From the NCBI GenBank assembly GCA_037178855.1, contig JASJZC010000004.1, positions 3,224,001 through 3,288,000 of the forward strand: a DNA stretch of 64,000 nucleotides, in the 5' to 3' direction. Shown piece by piece: positions 44,932 through 56,025 of the stretch (positions within the stretch are counted from its first letter, which is position 1; each line of letters begins with the position of its first letter). The position numbers and the translations under genes were made by a program. The stretch comes from Oscheius sp. JU75 (Eukaryota; Nematoda; Chromadorea; Rhabditida; Rhabditidae). The notes under the pieces are model-generated. The model was not told the DNA's origin. It did no database searches and saw only the letters and a list, made by a program, of their open reading frames with translations.

Positions 44932-46204
44932 CTAACGTTTCTGAGAGGTCGAGAGACTTTGAAGATTCTCTCCCAGAAGGAGAACCATCGACGATAAAAT
45001 CGTGTTGATGACCATGTTCTCGTCTTGTTTCTCCACGGCTGGAGCATTGTTCCCACATTCCATATCATGCATTTCCTTCGATGCGATTGAACGTGGAGCA
45101 GTGAATGCACGGAATTCCTCCAATGAACATGTAAAACAAGAACAACCGGGAATCATAAGAGGTCGTGGAAGATCCGAAGGGGTGGTGCGATAGAAAAGTT
45201 TGACGAAATGAGCTTCCCCCTCTTCGTGGAGCTCCAAAAGTATAGCAGCCGCGTAGGGAGGAAGTTGGTCGTCTGAGACGCCGAGAGAGTACATGAGACT
45301 AGTAAGTGTGGCGTCGTGAGAGGCGTAGAGGCGTAAAAGAGGCGTAAAATGCGTCTTTTTCGGTCCTTCACTGATTGACTCCTCGATGTTCTTGACCAGT
45401 GTATGGACTAGGAATCCAGTTCGAAGACGACTCTTGTCAAACGAGTTAAAACTCTCTATTCTATCCAGTCTCTTCAGTTCCACGATGTGCTCGAAAACTG
45501 TGCGATTGTTGGACAGAGATTGCCAAACCCAGTCCGGCTGGGGAAGACCGTTTGAAACCTAAATTTTTATTGCTATTCAAGGAGGAGAATACAAACGAAC
45601 CTCTCTGTACAGGGTGTTGTAAAGATCCTTGACATTACTCATATCCACGGTCATTCCACTGGCCTTCGAGACAAATCGGAAGAAATCTTGATTTTCCAAG
45701 TTGAGCCTCTGGTGAAGAATAGCCTTGTCTTGTCGTTCTTCTCTGTCAGCTTTGGCACAAAGAACACTATTCGGCTTCAAAAGGAGATCTTCCCAGTAGT
45801 TTGAGTAGGTGTGAACAGGGATTCGTTGTTTCGGATAGAGGCCAGCTGTTACTCCCATTGCAGTCTCGATACATCTGTCCTTGTCACTGGATCTGACCAA
45901 AATGTCTTTTCGGTTGTAGTTTATTGGTAGAAGAGTCGAGTAGCGAGTACGGAGAAATTGGCCGAGTTCAATTGCTTGAGAATATCCGATGTCCGTCAAC
46001 TGACTATATCCGCGGGGCCAGACATCTTCGAGATTGGGATCGGTTGGATAACGACCTGAGGCTGCACGGTCACCATGCCTGTAAGGAATTGGTAAAAAAA
46101 ACCGTAAAGAAAAATATGACTCACCTGAATACGGTCTGGATAAGTTTGATTTCTGCTTGTGATACAAAAACGGCGAAAGTCAGAAAGATGGCGAGGAGAA
46201 GCAT
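44932..46204 (-). CDS. Secreted histidine acid phosphatase
   Basis: Hydrolyses phosphomonoesters through a phosphohistidine. Three phase-consistent exons (46204-46125, 46078-45601, 45558-44932; about 394 aa). A signal peptide (MLLLAIFLTFAVFVSQA) precedes the catalytic F-R-H-G-D-R motif at about residue 30, here followed by A-A where the family often has (A/T)-P. The acid/base motif is RLYASHDATLTSLMYSLG near residue 280. RYPTDPNLEDVWPRGYSQLT, LVRSSDKDRCIETAMG and GCSCFTCSLEEFR with its disulphide are typical of nematode PHO proteins. The C-terminus has a hydrophobic stretch (MVINTILSSMVLLLG) that may be a membrane or GPI signal. It converges on POFUT2, 130 bp between stops. Confidence 0.92.
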
Positions 46205-47048
46205 TCACCTGGACTGACGAGTCTGGACTCCCGCCCAGAGGTTTAAGTACCCGAGAGACGGAACTGTGTCACAGACAAAACGACTCTGATAACAAGGACA
46301 GAAGCAAGGAACATTCGTCCACACCCACTTCCAGCATACGTGTATCTGGGCCACTGATTCGTGTTTCATGATCACTGATTTCATTATGTATTGATTGCAT
46401 GATATTCGGAGTGTTGTGAAACTCTTTCGAAAGTGTCCAGCTTCCTGAGTGATAGTAGTCCTTTCCGGTCGAACACTCTATCAGTCGCGGTTATCAGGCT
46501 TTTTGAAAGAAGAGAACCGACTGGCTTCCAGGACAGATATGTAACTTTGGGACAGAGCGGAGAATTTCATGGACAGTTAGCAATAAATAGAATTCGTTGC
46601 CCAAACCAAAAAACAAGTCATGAAAACCACTACTTACGAAATTCAATTAAATCCCAAAACGTTGTTTCTCCTCTCTTCCTAGTTTACCGAAACTCTTAAT
46701 TGTTGCGGCGAAACTGCTTTTTGTTATCGAAATTTCTATTTACTTGGGCCGAAGCTGTGAAAAATTGGGGCCTTTTCTAATTATAAAAATGAGAAAAATC
46801 TGCTCTCGATGTTACTCTTTTTCGTAGGCGGCACACCATTCACAGATAATAAGTCAGAGACCCGGCCTTATCGCCCAGGGCGATTGTACGTTGAGGCTAT
46901 TTACGGTAACTGTCACGAGGCAGCCGGACCAAAACAAAGGAGACAATCAGACGTACAAAGGCAAAAGCTGATAAAATTGGCTGATGCTGAACTGGAAAAG
47001 TGTTTCTGAAAAAAATATATATATTGTCTTCTCCGCCTCAATCCCTCT
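46205..47048. other. Intergenic region with one unassigned open frame
   Basis: A plus-strand open frame (about 46828-47009, after a TTCGTAG acceptor) encodes a basic, non-random-looking peptide (RPYRPGRLYVEAIYG to KLADAELEKCF). It could be a small gene or an exon whose partners were not found. The rest shows nothing recognisable. Confidence 0.4.
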
Positions 47049-47757
47049 ATGAAATGGTCCGCGGAACGCGTTCGTTTACTGGTAGCCATAGCAACCGTCT
47101 CAATCCCAAAGATCATGGCTCTCAATGCCGGAAATAAACAGCCGAAACAAGGTAAATGTTCTATTCTCACCACTGTTTCCTTTTTTCAAGAGCTCCATTC
47201 GAGTCTTCCTCTTCAAATGGCTCTTCATTACAACGTCTATTTCATCCCCTTCCTTTTCATTTCATCTTTTTGCTGTCTCGTCTTGAAGGTTCAGATCCTT
47301 CTCTTCTCCCTCTATTTCTCTTTAGTATCCCCATCTTCCTTCAACCTACCAAGTCATCTTGGCTGCAGTCTATCTTGTCTACTATGTAGTCGAGCTTATC
47401 CGTCTTCTTCTGGGGTACTACGGTAATTTGGGGGAGAAGGTAATTTATTTTGAATACCCTTCAGTAGTTTTCCAGATCCCAGCCTTATCAGGCTTCTGGA
47501 TTACATCGCTCATCCTTCAACTACCCATCAACCTATTTCTGCAATTCAATTCAGCAATATTGCCCTTGCCTTTGGAACGGGCCGTCTGGGGCTGTCACTC
47601 AGTATTTCTTCTCGTACAGGCTAACTCATTCAATCAGCAAATGATCAATGGAATATTTCAGATAACTACGGGGTTCCAGGTGATTCGTACCATTGCTTCT
47701 TATCAAGTCAGCTACTTTTTGTCTTTGCTAGAGGAAGAGCGACGGAAGTCCCAATGA
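47049..47757 (+). CDS. tmem-17 homolog: Transmembrane protein 17 (ciliary transition zone)
   Basis: TMEM17 is a four-pass membrane protein of the MKS module at the base of cilia. Exons 47049-47151, 47191-47288, 47326-47439, 47476-47613 and 47662-47757 are in phase. Diagnostic stretches are SLPLQMALHYNVYFIPF, YQVILAAVYLVYYVVELIRL, LLLGYYGNLGEK then IPALSGFWITSLILQLPI, and LPLERAVWG, in the family order. The last intron (47614-47661) is a multiple of three and open, so retention would only insert 16 residues. The start is uncertain between ATG codons at 47049 and 47115; the downstream one gives the more family-like N-terminus. With BBS5 it is one of two ciliary genes here. Confidence 0.87.
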
Positions 47758-47893
47758 ACATTTTCATTGTCGACTCCCCACTGCCTAGTAACCCGTGTCA
47801 GTCAAGCCTTAAATAGTAGACAAATTCTTGATAATAATTCTCCACTTTTTGTTTTGTGCGTTCAACCGATCATCTTTCGGATTAGGACAGAAG

Positions 47894-48167
47894 ATGGCAC
47901 CGCCTCTTCTTCCTATTGATTGGAGACCTGCACCTCCTAACAGGAGAGACACGTACGGTAGAATGCTGGAGCTCTCGTACCGAGACGGATTCTATTGATA
48001 AAGAACGAGAGCACCTTTATTTCTTCAGGCGGTATACACGTTTCAAGAGAAAAAGAGGTGAAAGACTTCAATTGACTGGTCTCTTCTTTGCTGGTTTGCA
48101 TATACCATTCACTGCCTTCATGGTCTTCGGGCAGCTCGCTTCTGAACGTATTCTTGTGACTATATAA
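47894..48167 (+). CDS. Small membrane protein, unknown (73 aa)
   Basis: Not recognised. Two phase-consistent exons (47894-47976, 48029-48167). The N-terminus is proline-rich (MAPPLLPIDWRPAPPNRRDT), the middle is basic (RRYTRFKRKRGERLQL), and one hydrophobic segment (TGLFFAGLHIPFTAFMVFG) precedes a short tail. Size and layout suggest an organelle membrane micro-protein. ACAG lies 3 nt before the ATG, and the gene is 136 bp after TMEM17, so it may be a second cistron. Its stop is only 3 bp from the stop of the convergent Kunitz gene. Confidence 0.6.
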
Positions 48168-48170
48168 GGT

Positions 48171-51100
48171 CTACTTACGGCATTTTCTAACGATTTTCTT
48201 GTTGATTTCAATTTCCAAAAGTACTTGTTTGCCGAGACAACGTGTCTTCTTGGCCGGAAAGTGGTAGGACAGACTTCGCATAGTCATCTCCTGTCGTTTT
48301 TTCGCCACCTCTGCCATATATTGATGCATATCAAGAGGTCCGCCTTTCGGAATTGTACAACAATGGAACTGTCGCGTCTGAGTGTTCCTTCTACAGACGT
48401 ATCCTTCCGGGCATTTATTAAACCGTGTGCAGACGATTGGCATCTGGGTTTGGAGGTAATGCAACGCTTCGCCCACTTGACAGGCCTCGGAGAGTACTGA
48501 ATATCTTTTTTATCACTCTAGTACTTAATGCTGACTGGTGTTCTTGGCCGTCGTCTTTGATGAGCTACAGCAGAAATAGTTCTGCACAACTTTACTGTAA
48601 GTACATTGGTATCCGACTGGACAAGTCTGTCCCATAGAACAGCCTTTCGCTATTCCATTGTGGACGTAAGGAATTCTCGGAGTAGGACACAGGCCTGAAA
48701 TTCTCTGGTTCTCATATTGTAAGAGGAATTACCGTCGAGGATATTGATCGAAGTGGTGGTTGTGGTTGCTGGAGTGGTCGTCGTTCTAATTGAAATTAAA
48801 GGAGGAGCCATTGGCTTGACCGACGAGGCTGTTGATGTCCTGGCTACAGGTTTCCTTTCACAGACGTTTCCCTAGATCCGAATAATTTTCCCAGAATTAA
48901 GATTGCAGACCTTTCTCATCAGCTCTCGGGGACAATCACAGACTCCTTCGAGACATTCTCCTCCTTTTGGGCATTGAGCTGAGCTGACACAACTTCTTCC
49001 AAGCGATACCCGAGGCAGACATTCTATTCCGACTTTGACTTGCTGTTCATTGCAAGAAAGACTCCCGTCCGGTACACACTGATGTGCCTTTTCTTGTGTC
49101 CTTGGAGGACACTGACAGAGACTCTTCACGCAAGAGGAGCCTCCAACACACTGGTAATCGTTATGACAGGCAGCTCCAATCGGCTGACGAGGTAAACATT
49201 CTCCATCTACAGATACTTGGGAGGAGTCACATGCTGAAACATAAGATTCCTCGAGATTTGAGCAGGACAAACCTTTTCCGCCACCGCAACAGACTTCCTG
49301 ATCTGTTTTGCCTTTGACACAAGTGTATCCATCCGGACATCCCTGGCCGCCCTGAAGAGAACACGGCTGAGGCTTGCCGTCGATTCCGATGAAGGCAAAC
49401 ATAGTAGCCGGGCAATTGGACGGAATGCCGCAGCATTGGAACTGTTTGTTCGTGGTGCTGAACTGACAGAAGTAGCCAATAGGACAGGATTGAGTGGCCG
49501 AAGTGCAGACTTTGGGTTTTCTTGTGTCTGGATCAGTGAATGCTATCTGACGAGAAGCACAGCCGTCATCTGAAAAGTAAACTTCGTTCTGATCGAAGTC
49601 AACTGACTCTCAAGAGGTGTCGGTAGAGGATCAACTCCGCAGCACTGGTAACGCTGTGTTCGGATTGACCACTGACAAGAGAAGGAAGAAGGACAGCCCT
49701 GGTTATCGGCGTTGAAGGGGTCACAAGGTACCACCTGTTCTCGGACATTAACAATGTTATACGGCGTACAAACCTCGTTTCTCTCCATGTAGACAATCTC
49801 TCCCGGAGGACAACCGTCTGTGGCGACTACTTGTGGTGTGCCTTGGCAGCCTATAAATATTATTTTGTGAAAAAAAATAAACAAACAGTAGCCGTTAGGA
49901 CCGTCGGACGGAGCCATACACGAAAAGCCCTGGGGACAAGTGACAAAGTGGCCGACAGTACAAGATCTTGGCATGCCACTCGACTCTTCCAGATAATATT
50001 CTTCCTTGTTTGGACAAATATCTGCAGTATGAGAACTATAAGAACTAGAAAGAAAGAAAAATACCAGATATGGAACAACAGTAGCCCTGAAGAGCATCCT
50101 TTACGGTGGATAGACATTCGAACCCTTCGGGACAACCAGCAGCATGCTTGTTCATTGTGCAACGGAGAGGCTGGAGAGACGTATGGTCCTTGTACGGAGC
50201 TCGACCGACTGGACAGTAGTCTAAAGAGATTGAGGTCTACTCTCTGCAGTTCCATACTGTTCTTTTGCAGTGAGCCACAGCAGAAGTAGCGATTCTTCTG
50301 GGGATGGAACCGACAGAGATAATCTTTCGGACAACTGTTGTGTTCATTAATCATACATTCTCTCACGGTCATATCGGCAGCGTTGATGTAGGCCTAAAAA
50401 GAGCTTTAACAAGAACCAGCCATCTACGACGCTCCTCATTAGTCTTGACTTAGCATCAAAAACAGGCGGCTTTGCCGCTTCTCATATAGCCTAAGTTCCC
50501 AGATTTTCCCCAATGTTGTCTTGTCGACTTAATTCTTGACATACAACATATGACTTGCTTAGTAGTAAAGAGATCGAATAGATTACCTTTTCTCCGTCAG
50601 GACAAACTGACATGTCCGTGGCTCCACAGCAGACATTTTGGTCTGTCAGACTGTCAAAGACACATTGGAAATTCTTAGGACAGTTGTTCTGCATCTCGTC
50701 GTTACAAGTGATCGGCTGGTGTGTGTTCGGATTTAGGTAAACCACATCTCCAGCATGACAGGCCGACGCCATACAGAAGTTGTTACATTGAAGATTAGAC
50801 GCAAAATTGTTGGGATTGCCGTCGCAGCCGTTATAGACAAAGCTGGAAAAAATATCAAAATCTCGGCAACAATTTTTTGTAGCTATTTATTTGCTGAACT
50901 TTTTTCTCAAAAAGTGCAGCAAATTAATTGCTGCAAAAAATTGTTTAATAATAAGTAGGCTTTTACCTAGAACATTTCTTCGTGACAATGTTGAAGTAGT
51001 ATCTGAACAATTAGTTTGTTGTGATCCGATTGAAAAATAAACCTTGTAACGACTGTCAATCCACCAGCGCAGAGAGACGATCCTTGTTGAGGAGGAAGAC

Positions 51101-53604
51101 CGCAGATATAAGCTGAAACAAAACTTTGTCTTTTAAACATTCTTACTTTTGCTCGGACAGCATCTGTACGAGGTGACTTCCGGTCCGAGGCTAACTGCCT
51201 GACATTCGTGAGTGGACGGACAACCTCCTTCCTTTTCCGAACAGCTCTGGAGACTACCAGAACTTTCTCTCAGAGGAGTTCCTCCATTCGTACAGCCTCC
51301 TACTCCACAGTAATTTTCACATTCGGTTCTCGAGGCAAAGTTGTTACTATTCTGAAAATATTGCTCATTACAAACAGTTTCTTCATAAACTAACCCCGTC
51401 ACAGCCGCTGTATTGAAACTGATCGCACGCCTAAGTGTTATTTTACAATTACAACGAATGAACTAGCCTGTGTCTGACTGTTGTAGAAGTACTTGAAGGA
51501 TATTCCAGGTCCACAAGTTTTTCCACTGTTCGGAGGAAGGGAACAGGTAAAGGCTTTCGTGGGACAGCACCCGTGCATAGTCCCATCGAAATAACATTCA
51601 AAGTTAGAGGGACATGAAGAAGCCTGTCTGTTGGTGGCACACGTGACGAATTTGCCTTGTGTGTCCTTGTAAGCTTGACCCTGCAGACATCTCGGCTCGG
51701 CTGAAAGTTCTTTTCTTCAGAATTCTTGAGAACCTACGAGCTGCATTTCGACAAAAGTTCTGACAGTCGACCAGGGTCTCAAAATTGTTGTCGTTACCCT
51801 GACATCCAGTGTATTCAAAGGATTGACACTCTCGCGTAGAGGCTGAATACCAGTAACGACGGACCGAACGGTCGCAGTTTCCAATTCGAACTGGCTGGGT
51901 GCAGATTGTTTCTGGAAAGTACTTCTTATTGTGAACAGTTTCCTCAGAAACTAACGCATTCTGGGACAACAGACAGCCTGGTCGATCTTGCATTCATGAG
52001 ACGAAGGACAGTCGTTGTTGGACTGACAGGACTGTGTCGTGTCTCCGATCCTGAGAGGATTGCCTCGGTCACATTGTAGACGAGCACAGAACAGTTCACA
52101 GTCGATTCGGCTGAATACATTTTTTGCTTAACTTAATGGCCAAGGAGACAAGATAAAAAGAGCACAAGTACCTCAAGAAATTGTTGTAGTTGCCTGCTGC
52201 TCCCAAGTAGGTGAACGGAGAACATTTCCCACTGTCGGGATCGTAGAAGAATCTGGTAGCTGAGGTAGTTCCCTGTTTCTCAACACCCGCATCATAGACT
52301 GTTTCTCGGAGGTGTGGATCCAAAGGACGACCTCCGATTCGACCACAGACAGCGGCTACCAGAAGAATTGATCGGTACAGAAGAATACTTACCGACAGTA
52401 GGACAACACCACTGAGTACTGCCCACAGTTTTGCATTCGTTGTGATGGGAACATGTGTTAACTTGAGTACAGCCAGTTATAGGCTGCTCTTCATGATAAT
52501 TCGCCCGTCTTTCGTATTCTGGTGCGCCTCTTGTGCAGCTGTCGCGACAGAAGGATTCGCAGTGCTCCACAGTTCTGAATAAGTGAGCGTCTTTTGTGCA
52601 AACTATTTATGGCTGAATATATTGCTGACAATCCAAGTTCAAGAGCGTTGCTCTCTGAAAAAGGAGTACCTGAAGTTATTAGGCGAGTGTTCTCCCGGGC
52701 CGACTGCTACAGGATCCCAGAGGAACTGGGTGCAGACGCCTGAGTAAAATGAAATTAGTTAACGAGAAGACGTACCAGTTATGGCGTTGTACCACCACCT
52801 AGGTTCTGTTGGATTAGGCCCTGACGCAGTAGGTTGAATACAGACAAATGGTCGATTGGGACAGCAGATTCCATTGGCCTTTTCGGAATAGCCAGAAGAG
52901 GTGAGGTCCGGAGAAGAAACAAACTCGACACAATCATACAAATCTGCTATGTAGCTACCATCCGACGGGAATATACAAGCAATAGAACCATCTCCCAGCT
53001 AAATACCTGATTGTATTAGAAATCTCCTCGACTCACATCATCAGATGCTTGCTGAGTAAGAATTGAAGCACTATTGCAGAGAACAGGTCCAGGTGCTCCA
53101 TTCTGTTTCGGATGTTTCGGGTCAGACAGAGCAGAAGTGTATCCAGCTCCTTCGGGTAGAGGACATGTGATCGCGAGTCCATTACCGTTTGCATCCAAAG
53201 CATCAAGACAAACGTGGCCGTCTCTGGTTGCCTTTTCAACCTAAACTATGAAATAAGAGTTGTGTTCTATAGTTTTCCTCACTTTGTTATCTCCACAGCG
53301 ACAGGTTCCGACTCCAGTAGTTAAGTCACAGAAGGCATCTGGCCATACTGACGAACACTGATCGTTATGTTGACAGCCCGGTTGACCAGGTTCAATTTCT
53401 GAACAGTTTCCAGATCCAGATAATGATATTTTTCTTACTCTGATAACAATAACTCTCAGCAGCTATGTAAGTAGTTAGACAACTACATAAACCAGCGTTA
53501 CAAAACATGCCACCGAGACAGTCTGTGTTGAACTGACACGAATCTCCTACTCGACCGCTTCCTGTCTGTCGTTCTGGTCGACCGTTTTTGTGTCCAACGG
53601 CCAT
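48171..53604 (-). CDS. Large secreted multi-Kunitz / lustrin-type cysteine-rich protein
   Basis: Nematode-type protease-inhibitor and matrix protein. The readable N-terminus is an EB-like module ([16 protein letters not shown] to GLCSCL), then a second ([14 protein letters not shown]). Five Kunitz-type units follow: a degenerate one ([16 protein letters not shown]), a second ([18 protein letters not shown]), and three canonical ones ([53 protein letters not shown]). They alternate with lustrin-like units (C...CP..Y/F.C...CC). About eight more lustrin-like units, two EB modules ([19 protein letters not shown]), a Thr-rich spacer and a basic tail ending at 48171 complete it. Roughly 25 short introns. 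The signal-peptide exon was not found; the exon at 53604 opens after GGTTCAG, so the true 5' end lies further up. Relatives include C. elegans Kunitz/lustrin proteins. Confidence 0.85.
50451..50550. repeat. Dispersed repeat copy in a Kunitz-gene intron
   Basis: Second copy of the family at 7703-7800 (core TCTTGACTTAGCATCAAAAACAG), with an inserted hairpin-like GGCGGCTTTGCCGC. It enlarges an intron to about 187 nt where neighbours are 35-50 nt. Confidence 0.55.
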
Positions 53605-54252
53605 TCCTGAACCTTTTCAATTTGCCTGAGGTGGCTCTAATCTGGTTGAGTACGGCTCCGACTGTGCAGGCTTAATCTCTTCGTTGCCAGGGTGATATCC
53701 CTTCATTTGCGCTTCATTTCACGCACTGAGCACGTTTCAATGATGTTCCCAAGCAGGTGAGAACGGTTCTTTTTGCAAACTATTTATTGAAGCACATACT
53801 AAACATTTTGTGAATGACCAGTGTGATTCGCTCTTATTAGGAAACGCTAATAATTGAAGCGATGTGAGGTTTTTATCTAGATTTTTGGATACTGTAGCGC
53901 TACAAAGTACGCAAATTCCCTGCGGCGGCTTATCGCCGGTCGATTTGAAATTGTCTTTCCAGAATTTTCGCCAACGTTTCAAGGTGGCTCTCTCTGTCTT
54001 TGACTTTCTTTCTTCCATTTCTTCATTTGCAAAAATTCTCTAAAATCCATTCTCTAAATTTGTGCACATGAATGCCGTGAAAAACATGATAGATAACTTT
54101 GTTCTGGCTGGATGGGAATGTAGGAAGATTCTACATTGTTTTACACTCTTTTCTTGCGTTCTCAAAAAGAACTAGAACAACGCGGATCAAAGTGTTGAAC
54201 CTGTCTAAGTAACCTGTACCGTAACAGAAGTGGTACAAATAGAAATTTTGGC
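53605..54252. other. Intergenic region with a possible BED-finger remnant
   Basis: On the minus strand, 54018-53737, an open frame reads MEERKSKTERATLKRWRKFW and then GICVLCSATVSKNL with a later Cys. The spacing is loosely that of a BED-type zinc finger from hAT transposases or ZBED-like host genes, but the second Cys/His pair is not clear. It may be a fossil fragment. The missing 5' exon of the Kunitz gene might also lie here; no signal peptide was identified. Confidence 0.35.
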
Positions 54253-54638
54253 TTATTTTTTTCGTAGGTCAACGATCAACTGGATCGACCTCAAAGATAT
54301 CAAAAGGAATGTATACATCTCTTGGGAGAGACCAAACCATGTTATAGCTCGGATCAGATCGATTAAGAGCTGGTATACTTTTGCTACGAGTTTTTTGTTA
54401 CCAACTAATCGTACAGTAAACACATGGAATTACCTGCTATGAGCAGGAATATAGGGATGGGCGACATTAGGCGAATGGTCAGCGAAGGGCGGCGCCGTTG
54501 ACAGCCGCGACAGCACACGGAAGTAGCCACTGTCAAAGTAGAATACACATACACGCACGCGACGATGAGGTCTATTACGTAAAGCCAAAATGCATTGAGG
54601 GATATGCTTCTAATCTCTCCAGATTTCACTTTCTTCAC
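54253..54638 (-). CDS. Uncharacterised multi-pass membrane protein (5' end uncertain)
   Basis: Not recognised. Two exons (to 54434; 54404-54253) joined by a 29-nt intron in phase give about 118 aa. There are two strongly hydrophobic segments (FWLYVIDLIVACVYVYSTL; MSPIPIFLLIA) and a third, more amphipathic helical region (YQLLIDLIRAITWFGL then MYTFLLISLRSIQLI), with a basic end (DLRKK). No ATG lies at the front of the open frame: the first candidate codon is GTG at 54638, and the frame runs on antisense into TFIIA exon 1 to an acceptor-like CTGTAG. An upstream exon inside or beyond the TFIIA gene is therefore likely, giving antisense overlap. Confidence 0.55.
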
Positions 54639-54655
54639 TATATTGTTTAGGACCG

Positions 54656-55799
54656 ATGGCTTACAACTACAGCGGGTTTACTACACTCGAAGTATACAAC
54701 AGTGTTATCAACGATGTTACGAACAACGTCAAAGATGCGTTTCTTGACGACGGAGTCGACCTCGATGTTTTAGAATCGCTGAAAAAGGTTTGGTAATTTT
54801 CTTTCCTCCAAACAAGCTTTTCAGTCTTGGGCCCAGAAGATCGAAGCCAGTGGCTGCGTAGATAGAAAGCCTAACAAACCTCATTTTCTTCCTCCTCCGA
54901 TTCGAGGTGTTGCCGTGCCAGCACTTAGAATGCATACTGGACAGACTGGCTATCAGGTATCAATTCACCTATTTTCTTCTAACTATCTTGTTCTAGCTGG
55001 AAAATCCTCAATCTATTAAATACACGACTGCTGATGGCGTGGAACTTATTCCAGTCCAATATGTAAGATCTTTTTCGAAGCACATGCAAACAGCAATTTT
55101 CAGAATCAGATTCCCCATCAAATGATTCATCAACCAAGTGCTACCTATATCCCTCCACAGCCGGCAGTCTTCTTCCAGCAAACTTCAAACGAACAAGAAA
55201 ATATTGATATCCGCAGCGGAATTCCTCATTCTTCAATGTATCAGCTCGATGGAAACGGTGAACGAGAGACTGAAAAGGAGGTTCGTATCCACATTTGATA
55301 GTTCTAACAGAGTTTCCAGGATACGGCTAAATTGACTTCGAAGAAACGCAAGACGAAGAAAATGGTTTCGAGGAAGGAAGCCGAGAAGACTTTAAGTCAA
55401 CTGATCAAAGCTGTTCAACTGGACGGTAACGGGGCTGGAATGTCGGATTCGTCGAGCGAGGATGAGGACTTCGATCCTCTGAGAAGGCTAGCCGACCGCG
55501 TTGGAAACGATCTGATTCCCGGTGACGACGAAGCCGAAATAGGAGAAGAAGAAGCCCCGTTGAATTCAGACGACGATGAGCCGGATGCCGCTTACATGGA
55601 CAATCTCTTCGACAATGTGGGAAATGTCATTGTCTGTCAATTCGAAAAGGTACCCTAATTATATTGTAAGTTTTACAGCTTAACAATACAGATCAATCGC
55701 ACTCGTACCAAGTGGAAGATGAATTTGAAGGACGGCATCATGCACATCAACAATCGCGATCACTGCTTCAATAAGGCCCAGGGAGAGGCTACCTTCTAA
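54656..55799 (+). CDS. GTF2A1 homolog: Transcription factor IIA alpha/beta subunit precursor
   Basis: TFIIA stabilises TBP on promoters. Six phase-consistent exons: 54656-54787, 54825-54956, 54997-55062, 55104-55280, 55320-55649 and 55692-55799 (about 314 aa). The N-terminal four-helix region is diagnostic (EVYNSVINDVTNNVKDAFLD then LESLKKSWAQKI). The C-terminal beta-barrel has DNLFDNVGNVIVCQFEKI, TRTKWKMNLKDGIMHINNRD and the final FNKAQGEATF. The middle is Gln/Pro-containing, then basic, then very acidic (SSSEDEDFDP, DDDEPDAAY), as in the precursor cleaved by taspase in other animals; no clear taspase site was sought. GTTTAG is 5 nt before the ATG. It is followed 226 bp later by the FKBP gene. 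Confidence 0.93.
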
Positions 55800-56025
55800 T
55801 GTGTCTATATTTTGTTCCAATTTGCTACATGATTTCCTGCTACTGTTTACGGCTTGCTAACCCGATCTCTCTTACCGTTGAGCTTCTTGATCTCTCCTTC
55901 CTGTTTGTAAAATTAAACCTTTCACGTCCAACATGTTTCCATGTGTAAATTGGTTTCCACCATTTCAAAATACCTCGTTTTTTTTCAATCACAATCATCG
56001 CTTAAACTTTAGAATTCCAATTGTG

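Noticed and set aside
53737-54018. hAT transposase / BED zinc-finger gene
   Set aside because: Only one C-x-x-C with unclear His pair and no catalytic region; kept as a weak remnant within the intergenic entry.
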